Positions 1-4,787 of a stretch of 6,025 bases of DNA are shown in pieces. Each line of letters begins with the position of its first letter. The first letter of the stretch is position 1. The notes below the pieces were generated by a model. That model ran no database searches and was not told the origin of the DNA. It saw only the letters and a program-made list of their open reading frames with translations. Both the position numbers and the translations under genes were made by a program. Source of the DNA: Palsa-504 sp050013055 (lineage in GTDB: Bacteria > Actinomycetota > Actinomycetes > Streptosporangiales > Streptosporangiaceae); contig JBEKGC010000410.1 in assembly GCA_050013055.1 (NCBI GenBank), forward strand, positions 1-6,025. The letters are read 5' to 3'.

Positions 1-1041
1 CCGCCGGCGGCGATCGAGTACGCCCGGCGGCTGGCCCAGCGTGGCGTGCCCGCCGGTGCGCTGATCCGCGCCTACCGGGTCGGCCACGAGCGAGTCCTGC
101 AATGGTGCCTGGATGAGCTGGCGCGGCAAGGCCGGGAGGTTCCGCTTGTCGTGGCCGCGGCACGCCGCATGGTGGAGCTCAGCTCCGGGTACATCGACCG
201 GGTCACCGAACAGGTCTTCACCGCCTACGAACACGAACGCGACCGCTGGCTGCTCACCCAGGCCGCCATGCGGGCAGGCCGGGTCCGGGCGCTGCTCGAG
301 GACAAACAGGTCGACCTCGGCACGGTCGAAGCCGAACTGGGCTACCGGCTACGTCAGGACCACGTCGGTCTCATCGCCTGGCACCCCGACCCGGCCCCGG
401 GGAACGCGGGGCTGGCCCGGCTTGAGCGGCTGGTCATGGCGGCCGCCCAGGCGCTGGCCTGTCCCGGCAGGCCGCTGCTGGTGCCGCGGGATGAGGCCAG
501 CGTCTGGGCCTGGCTGCCGCTGGGCAGGCACGCCAACGTCCGGTGGGAGCCGCTTCACAAAGCCGTGGACGATGCCGATCCGGGCACGCGGCTGGCCGCC
601 GGGGCTCCTGCTCCCGGCGTCGAGGGCTTTCGCCGGACGCATCATCAGGCGCGCCTGGCGCAAGAACTGGCCTTGACCGCAGGTCCGGCCGGCCCCCGGA
701 CGACGGCGTTTGCGCAGACCGGTCCGGTCGCCTTGATGTGCGCAGACCTGAATGCCACCCGCGCCTGGGTGCACAGCACGCTGGGAGCCCTGGCAATCGA
801 TGACGAGCCGCAGGCGCGGCTGCGGGAGACAGTGCGCGTCTTTTTGTCCACCGGCGGGAGTTTCACTGCGACCGCCGAACAACTGATGCTGCATAAGAAC
901 ACCGTGCACTACCGCATCCGCAAGGCCGAGGAGATCCTGGGCCGTCCTGTGCAAGAGAGCCGGCTCGATGTCGAGCTGGCACTGTCGGCGTGCCGCTGGC
1001 TGGGTCCGGCCGTCTTGCCGCCCCCGCCCGCCGACCGCTGA
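1..1041 (+). CDS. PucR/CdaR-type transcriptional regulator, 5' partial
   Basis: The reading frame is open from the first base of the window and stops at TGA 1039-1041, giving 346 visible residues; the true start is upstream. The GTG at 46 is internal, because the conserved-looking sequence before it (AIEYARRLAQRG) belongs to the same domain. Residues about 1-100 resemble the helical RsbRD-like N-terminal domain of many actinobacterial PucR proteins (AxxYARRLAxRGVP followed by LIRAYRVGH). The middle, about 110-260, fits the degenerate GGDEF-like CdaR domain. The C-terminus carries the PucR-type helix-turn-helix at about 281-314, with the signature LMLHKNTVHYRIRKAEEILG. Family members are cytoplasmic DNA-binding regulators, often controlling adjacent catabolic genes. 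Here the gene lies 168 bp upstream of, and co-directional with, the ligase/membrane/oxidoreductase operon, so regulation of that operon is plausible but inferred. The effector is unknown. Confidence 0.9.
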   Translation, partial: PPAAIEYARRLAQRGVPAGALIRAYRVGHERVLQWCLDELARQGREVPLVVAAARRMVELSSGYIDRVTEQVFTAYEHERDRWLLTQAAMRAGRVRALLEDKQVDLGTVEAELGYRLRQDHVGLIAWHPDPAPGNAGLARLERLVMAAAQALACPGRPLLVPRDEASVWAWLPLGRHANVRWEPLHKAVDDADPGTRLAAGAPAPGVEGFRRTHHQARLAQELALTAGPAGPRTTAFAQTGPVALMCADLNATRAWVHSTLGALAIDDEPQARLRETVRVFLSTGGSFTATAEQLMLHKNTVHYRIRKAEEILGRPVQESRLDVELALSACRWLGPAVLPPPPADR

Positions 1042-1136
1042 CCGGGGCCCCGAGCACGGCACGGCCGCGCCCGGGCTGATCGGACTGGCAGCACAAAGGC
1101 TGGCCGCTTGTTCTTGTTTTTTCGTGATCGGGGCCC
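1039..1136 (+). repeat. Imperfect 12-nt direct repeat pair (1039-1050 and 1125-1136)
   Basis: TGACCGGGGCCC at 1039-1050 and TGATCGGGGCCC at 1125-1136 match at 11 of 12 positions, 86 bp apart start to start. The first copy includes the stop codon of the regulator gene and continues into a 10-bp perfect palindrome (1043-1052, CGGGGCCCCG). Both copies have a near-palindromic GGGGCCC core. They could be binding sites for a regulator, perhaps the adjacent PucR-type protein. In DNA this GC-rich a chance origin is quite possible. Confidence 0.35.
1087..1122 (+). terminator. Weak intrinsic terminator candidate after the regulator gene
   Basis: A small hairpin (CAGC 1089-1092 with GCTG 1099-1102, loop ACAAAG, extendable by one G-C pair at 1087/1104 across a G-G mismatch) is followed five nucleotides later by a tract at 1108-1122 in which 12 of 15 bases are T, ending in six consecutive Ts (1117-1122). 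Such a T-tract stands out in this GC-rich DNA and lies 67 nt after the regulator's stop codon. The stem is short, so the call is weak; the tract might instead be part of an AT-rich promoter region. Confidence 0.3.
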
Positions 1137-1149
1137 ATGTCCCAGCTCA

Positions 1150-1189
1150 CAGGCTCCTTCTACCGTCAAAGCATCATCCCCGGAGGCTG
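1150..1189 (+). repeat. Imperfect inverted repeat in the leader of the operon
   Basis: CAGGCTCC (1150-1157) pairs with GGAGGCTG (1182-1189) at 7 of 8 positions, with a 24-nt spacer. The right arm ends 20 nt before the start codon at 1210. It could be an operator half-site pair or a 5' leader hairpin holding a GGAGG sequence (1182-1186) in its stem. The true ribosome binding site for the next gene (1197-1201) lies outside the stem. Function is unknown and a chance match is possible. Confidence 0.25.
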
Positions 1190-1196
1190 CCTGATT

Positions 1197-1201
1197 AGGA
1201 G
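1197..1201 (+). promoter_or_regulatory. Ribosome binding site for the 90-aa membrane protein gene
   Basis: AGGAG lies 8 nt before the ATG at 1210. An in-frame TGA stop at 1192-1194 with no start codon after it leaves 1210 as the first possible start, so this site fixes the N-terminus. Confidence 0.8.
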
Positions 1202-1209
1202 CTACTGAC

Positions 1210-1482
1210 ATGACAGGACCAAGCCTTGCCCCGCTCATCATCCCGATCGCCGGAACGCTCTTCCTCAGCGTGTGGCTGGCCCTGGTGTTTTACGCCGGCC
1301 GCCTCCCGCGGGGGGCCGCCGGCCATCCGGCGCCCGGCCACCGAATTCCTGCCCCGGCCGCGCTGGCTGCCCCGCGCCTGCCGGGCGCCCACCCGACGGA
1401 TATGGCCGCTTCGGCAAACACCCGATATGGCACGCCACGGCAGAGCGGAGACGTCCGCGTGATCTTCGAGGTGGAGCGATGA
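1210..1482 (+). CDS. Small single-pass membrane protein of unknown function (90 aa)
   Basis: I do not recognise a named family. The product is 90 residues. Residues about 7-30 form one hydrophobic helix (APLIIPIAGTLFLSVWLALV, then FYAG) directly after an uncharged N-terminus. Arg residues just after the helix suggest that the C-terminus is cytoplasmic by the positive-inside rule. Residues 31-75 are rich in Pro, Ala, Gly and Arg and probably disordered; the last residues (GDVRVIFEVER) are more ordinary and could form a strand. There is no cleavable signal peptide pattern or lipobox. A good ribosome binding site, GC-rich third codon positions and a 4-nt ATGA overlap with the ligase gene support it as real and translationally coupled. 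A role as membrane anchor or partner for the downstream enzymes is a guess from context. Confidence 0.75.
   Translation: MTGPSLAPLIIPIAGTLFLSVWLALVFYAGRLPRGAAGHPAPGHRIPAPAALAAPRLPGAHPTDMAASANTRYGTPRQSGDVRVIFEVER
1468..1472 (+). promoter_or_regulatory. Ribosome binding site for the acyl-CoA ligase, inside the preceding gene
   Basis: GAGGT lies 6 nt before the ATG at 1479, within the last codons of the 90-aa gene. It supports the ATG at 1479 over the longer in-frame reading that opens at 1272, whose first 69 residues would be a Pro/Arg-rich out-of-frame reading of the 90-aa gene. Confidence 0.7.
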
Positions 1483-2927
1483 GCATTGACTATTTGCCGT
1501 GGAACCGTCCGGTTATGCTGGCCGACCACGTGTGCATGCGTGACACGCGGGTCGAGCTGACCTACGCCGAGGTGGCCCGCCGGGTGGATGCGGTCGCCGA
1601 GCAGTTCGCTGCGGCCGGGGTGAGCCGGGGCGACGTGGTTGCGGTGATGCTGCCCAACCAGGTGGAGCTGCTGCTCGCCCTGCTGGCCGCTTGGCGGCTG
1701 GGCGCGGCGGTCACCCCGGTCAACCCGGTGTTCACGCCGAACGAGGCGGGCTACCAGATCGCCGATTCCGGGGCCAAGCTGATGATCGCCACTGCACCGG
1801 ACGCCAGCTACGGCGTCCCGGTGCTGGCGGCCGGCGACCTCGCCACCGTGACGGCCGGCTCGCTGCCCGCACCGGACACCCGGCCTGGTGACCTGGCCCT
1901 GCTGATCTACACCAGCGGCTCGACCGGCAGGCCGAAGGGTGTCATGCTCGACCACGCGAACCTCGTGGCGATGGGCGCCTCGCTCGGCAAGGCGATGAAG
2001 CTGAGCCCGGACGACAACTGCCTGCTGGTGCTGCCGCTGTTCCACGTGAACGCGATCCTGGTGAGCTGCCTCGCGCCGATGATGGTCGGCGGCCAGGTGA
2101 CGATCCTGCCTAGGTTCGCCCCGGACACCTTTCTCGCCGCGATCTCGCGGTACCGGGCGACGTACTTCTCCGCGGTGCCCACCATCTACGCGCGGCTGGC
2201 CGAGCTGCCCGAGGATCGGCTCGGCGACACCTCGTCCGTCCGGTTCGCGGTGTGCGGGGCGGCGCCGGTGCCGGTGGAGCTGCTGCGCCGCAGCGAGGCC
2301 AGGTTCGGCTTCCCGATCATCGAGGGGTACGGGCTTACCGAGGGGACCTGCGCGTCGACCGTCAACCCGCTGGACTGGGCGCGCAAGCCCGGCACGGTCG
2401 GGGTGGCGCTGCCGGGTCAGCAGGTGGCCACGATGCGGCCGGACGGCTCGTTCGCCGCAGTCGGCGAGCCGGGCGAGGTGGTCATCCGCGGCGCGAACGT
2501 GATGCGCGGGTACCTGAACCGCCCCGAAGCCACCGCCGAGGCGATCGTGGACAGCTGGCTGCACACGGGCGACGTCGGCGTGCTGGACCCGGATGGCTAC
2601 CTGACGATCGTCGACCGGATCAAGGACATGATCATCCGGGGCGGCGAGAACATCTACCCTCAGGAGATCGAGTCGGTCCTGACCCGGCACGACGCAGTCC
2701 TGGAAGCGGCCGTGATCGGCGCACCGCACGAGGTATACGGCGAGGTACCAGTGGCCGACGTGGTCACCTACCCGGACGCGACCGTGACGGCCGACGAGCT
2801 GCTGGCACTCTGCCGCGGCAACCTCACCAAGATCAAGATCCCGGTGGCGATCAACATCGTGCCCGCGCTGCCGAAGAACCCTGTCGGCAAGATCGACAAA
2901 CCAGCCCTGCGCGCCGCGCACTCATAG
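1479..2927 (+). CDS. Class I adenylate-forming acyl-CoA ligase (AMP-binding), 482 aa
   Basis: The product belongs to the ANL superfamily and should convert a carboxylic acid, ATP and CoA to acyl-CoA, AMP and PPi in the cytoplasm. All core motifs are present: the P-loop TSGSTGRPKG at 145-154, the adenine-binding YGLTEGT at 284-290, TGD with the ribose-binding Asp at 365, the hinge DRIKDMIIRGGENIYP at 379-394, and the C-terminal PKNPVGKID with the catalytic Lys at 471. The hinge motif is of the fatty acyl-CoA synthetase type. At 482 residues it is on the short side for the family, with a compact stretch between about residues 105 and 140. There is no fused carrier or condensation domain. The start is set by the ATGA overlap with the small membrane protein gene and by a nearby ribosome binding site. 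The substrate (fatty, aromatic or isoprenoid acid) cannot be told from the sequence. Confidence 0.93.
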   Translation: MSIDYLPWNRPVMLADHVCMRDTRVELTYAEVARRVDAVAEQFAAAGVSRGDVVAVMLPNQVELLLALLAAWRLGAAVTPVNPVFTPNEAGYQIADSGAKLMIATAPDASYGVPVLAAGDLATVTAGSLPAPDTRPGDLALLIYTSGSTGRPKGVMLDHANLVAMGASLGKAMKLSPDDNCLLVLPLFHVNAILVSCLAPMMVGGQVTILPRFAPDTFLAAISRYRATYFSAVPTIYARLAELPEDRLGDTSSVRFAVCGAAPVPVELLRRSEARFGFPIIEGYGLTEGTCASTVNPLDWARKPGTVGVALPGQQVATMRPDGSFAAVGEPGEVVIRGANVMRGYLNRPEATAEAIVDSWLHTGDVGVLDPDGYLTIVDRIKDMIIRGGENIYPQEIESVLTRHDAVLEAAVIGAPHEVYGEVPVADVVTYPDATVTADELLALCRGNLTKIKIPVAINIVPALPKNPVGKIDKPALRAAHS

Positions 2928-2933
2928 CGCCTC

Positions 2934-2950
2934 GGGTTGAGCAGCAACCC
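2934..2950 (+). other. Intercistronic hairpin
   Basis: GGGTTG (2934-2939) and CAACCC (2945-2950) form a perfect 6-bp stem with an AGCAG loop, 6 nt after the ligase stop codon and 20 nt before the next ribosome binding site. No T-tract follows, so it is not a standard intrinsic terminator. It could act as a weak attenuator or as an RNA stability/processing element that adjusts expression of the ligase relative to the downstream membrane protein. Confidence 0.5.
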
Positions 2951-2969
2951 TCGCTAGCCTCATCACCGT

Positions 2970-2975
2970 AAGGAG
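2970..2975 (+). promoter_or_regulatory. Ribosome binding site for the DUF3556-type gene, with two tandem ATGs
   Basis: AAGGAG is followed by ACC and then ATGATG. The first ATG (2979) is only 3 nt away; the second (2982) is 6 nt away, closer to the usual spacing. The second may be the main start, removing one Met. Confidence 0.75.
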
Positions 2976-2978
2976 ACC

Positions 2979-4787
2979 ATGATGGGATTCACCCAGCCTG
3001 ACCTGCCAAAGGTCGACCCCGGCACGTTCATGCAGGAGCCGCTGATGCACCGGATGAAGGTGCTGGCCCTGCACTGGGTAGAGCGCGGGTTCGGCACCCC
3101 GCGGATGGTGCACGTGATCTACATCGCCAAGCTGCTGACGTTCTACATCCTCGGCGGCGTGGTGATCGCCACCGCGACGTCACACCTGCCCGCGTTCTGG
3201 CACGTCGCGCAGTGGTGGAACCAGCCGATCGTGTACGAGAAGGCGGTGCTGTGGACGGTGCTGCTTGAGACCGTGGGAGTCGCCGGGTCCTGGGGCCCGC
3301 TGGCGGGAAAGTTCAAGCCGATGACCGGCGGCATCTTGTTCTGGGCCCGGACCGGCACGATCCGGCTGCGGCCGTGGAAGCGGGTTCCGCTCACGGCCGG
3401 TGACCGCCGGACCCCCGTGGATGTCGCGCTCTACCTCGCGCTCATCGTCAGCGTGATCGTGCCGCTGGTAGTGCCGGGCGTGCACAGCGACTCGCTGTCC
3501 GCCGCGGTGCCCGGCAACACCTCCGGCCTGGTCAGCCCGGTGCTCATCGTCCCGGCGATCGTGCTGCTCGTGCTCAACGGGCTGCGGGACAAGATCATCT
3601 TCCTGGCCGCGCGCGGCGAGCAGTACCTGCCCGTCCTGGTGTTCTCCACCGTGCTGCCGTTCACCGACATGATCATCGCGCTCAAGCTGCTGATCGTCAC
3701 GGTCTGGATCGGCGCCGGCTTTTCCAAGCTCGGCAGGCACTTCGTCAACGTGGTGCCGCCCATGGTCAGCAACAGTCCCGCCATGCCGTTCCGGTGGATC
3801 AAGCGGGCGCACTACCGCGACTTCCCCCGTGACATCCGCCCGTCCCGGCTCGCCCACACGATGGCGCACGGCGGCGGCACGTTCGTCGAGATCATCACCC
3901 CGCTGGTGCTGCTGCTGTCCCCGTGGAAGCCGGTGACGCTGGCCGCGGTCGCGGTGATGGTGATCTTCCACCTGTTCATCATCTCGACGTTCCCGCTGGC
4001 CGTGCCGCTGGAGTGGAACGTGCTGTTCGGCTACGCCGCGGTGTTCCTGTTCGCCGGCTACCCGTCCTGGCACGGCTACGCGATCACGGACATGTCCTCG
4101 CCGTGGCTGCTGCTCGCGATCGTGGCCGCGCTGCTGTTCTTCCCCGTGCTCGGCAACCTGCGCCCGGACCTGGTGTCGTTCCTGCCCTCGATGCGCCAGT
4201 ACGCAGGTAACTGGGCGTCCGCGCTGTGGGCGTTCGCGCCGGGCGCCGAGGAGAAGCTCAACGCGGTCAAGCGGCCGGCGGCCAACCAGGTCGACCAGCT
4301 CGTGGCGTTCGGCTACGACCGCGAGTGGGCCGACGTGACGATGCAGCTGACGATCGCGTGGCGGACCATGCACAGCCAGGGCCGCGGCCTGTTCTCGCTG
4401 CTGCTTCGGCACCTGCCCGACATCGACACCCGGACCGTGCGCGAGGCTGAGTTCGTGTGCAACTCGCTGGTCGGGTTCAACTTCGGCGACGGGCACCTGC
4501 ACAACGAGGACCTGATCAGGGCGGTGCAGGCGCAGGCCGGCTTCAAGCCAGGCGAGCTGGTCGTGGTCTGGGTGGAGTCCCAGCCGGTGCACCGCGGCGA
4601 CCAGGCGTACAAGGTGATCGACGCGGCGCTCGGCGTCATCGAGCGCGGCACCTGGCAGGTCGCCGACGCGGTCGCCGAGCAGCCGTGGCTGCCCAACGGA
4701 CCGATCCCGGTGCAGGTGACCTGGTCACGGGCGGGCGCCCGGCAAGCCGTCAGCGAGCAGTACGGCGGGAAGGAGGTGACGGCATGA
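2979..4787 (+). CDS. DUF3556-type polytopic membrane protein, 602 aa
   Basis: I recognise this as resembling DUF3556, an actinobacterial membrane family of unknown function; the N-terminus (MGFTQPDLPKVDPGTF) and full length fit. Hydrophobic segments lie at about 43-65, 88-107, 146-166, 185-201, 217-245, 301-314, 320-338, 345-361 and 374-392. A soluble C-terminal region of about 200 residues follows (about 395-602), with a distinctive polar motif FNFGDGHLHNED at 500-511. The central region (GAGFSKLG at 246-252, then a loop, then HGGGTFVEIITPLVLLL and a His in the next helix at 331) recalls the layout of HTTM/vitamin K-dependent carboxylase-like membrane domains; this is inference from pattern only. 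There is no signal peptide or known catalytic motif. The gene sits 51 bp after the ligase and overlaps the oxidoreductase gene by ATGA, so it is probably co-expressed and may act in the same pathway. The start may be 2982 rather than 2979. Confidence 0.85.
   Translation: MMGFTQPDLPKVDPGTFMQEPLMHRMKVLALHWVERGFGTPRMVHVIYIAKLLTFYILGGVVIATATSHLPAFWHVAQWWNQPIVYEKAVLWTVLLETVGVAGSWGPLAGKFKPMTGGILFWARTGTIRLRPWKRVPLTAGDRRTPVDVALYLALIVSVIVPLVVPGVHSDSLSAAVPGNTSGLVSPVLIVPAIVLLVLNGLRDKIIFLAARGEQYLPVLVFSTVLPFTDMIIALKLLIVTVWIGAGFSKLGRHFVNVVPPMVSNSPAMPFRWIKRAHYRDFPRDIRPSRLAHTMAHGGGTFVEIITPLVLLLSPWKPVTLAAVAVMVIFHLFIISTFPLAVPLEWNVLFGYAAVFLFAGYPSWHGYAITDMSSPWLLLAIVAALLFFPVLGNLRPDLVSFLPSMRQYAGNWASALWAFAPGAEEKLNAVKRPAANQVDQLVAFGYDREWADVTMQLTIAWRTMHSQGRGLFSLLLRHLPDIDTRTVREAEFVCNSLVGFNFGDGHLHNEDLIRAVQAQAGFKPGELVVVWVESQPVHRGDQAYKVIDAALGVIERGTWQVADAVAEQPWLPNGPIPVQVTWSRAGARQAVSEQYGGKEVTA
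4770..4779 (+). promoter_or_regulatory. Perfect Shine-Dalgarno for the FAD oxidoreductase gene
   Basis: AAGGAGGTGA is fully complementary to the canonical anti-Shine-Dalgarno core, 7 nt (counted from GGAGG) before the ATG at 4784, inside the end of the DUF3556-type gene. It is the strongest such site in the window and predicts efficient initiation or re-initiation at the overlap. Confidence 0.85.

Larger units (their letters stand above)
1042..1209. promoter_or_regulatory. Intergenic region, likely control region of the downstream operon
   Basis: This 168-bp stretch separates the PucR-type gene from the four-gene operon and holds no convincing ORF. It is visibly richer in A and T than its flanks in the part from about 1093 to 1200. 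It contains a T-rich tract, a 12-nt imperfect direct repeat and an imperfect inverted repeat, each listed separately. A TANNNT-type hexamer (TACCGT, 1161-1166) could be a -10 element, but the sequence 17 nt upstream (TGTCCC) is a poor -35, so I do not call a specific promoter. The role as promoter/operator is inferred from position alone. Confidence 0.45.

Noticed and set aside
46..48. GTG as the start codon of the PucR-type regulator
   Set aside because: The frame is open to base 1 and the residues before it continue the N-terminal helical domain, so the gene is truncated by the window edge rather than starting here.
1138..1166. Sigma-70-type promoter with TGTCCC and TACCGT
   Set aside because: The -10-like hexamer fits TANNNT but the -35 is a poor match; many such pairs occur by chance, so it is mentioned only within the intergenic region.
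1272..1478. Possible 69-residue N-terminal extension of the acyl-CoA ligase
   Set aside because: The extension overlaps the 90-aa gene in another frame and encodes a Pro/Arg/Gly-rich sequence unlike any ligase N-terminus; ATG 1479 has a ribosome binding site and begins directly with a ligase-like N-terminus.
1290..2921. Long open frame (543 codons) on the - strand opposite the ligase
   Set aside because: It is the antisense shadow of a GC-rich gene: the composition is dominated by Arg, His, Gln, Asp and Gly, there is no recognisable domain, and the + strand carries a complete set of ligase motifs.
3180..4592. Long open frame (470 codons) on the - strand opposite the DUF3556-type gene
   Set aside because: It has a low-complexity His/Arg/Gln/Asp-rich product with no motifs, typical of antisense frames in high-GC DNA; the + strand frame encodes a coherent polytopic membrane protein.
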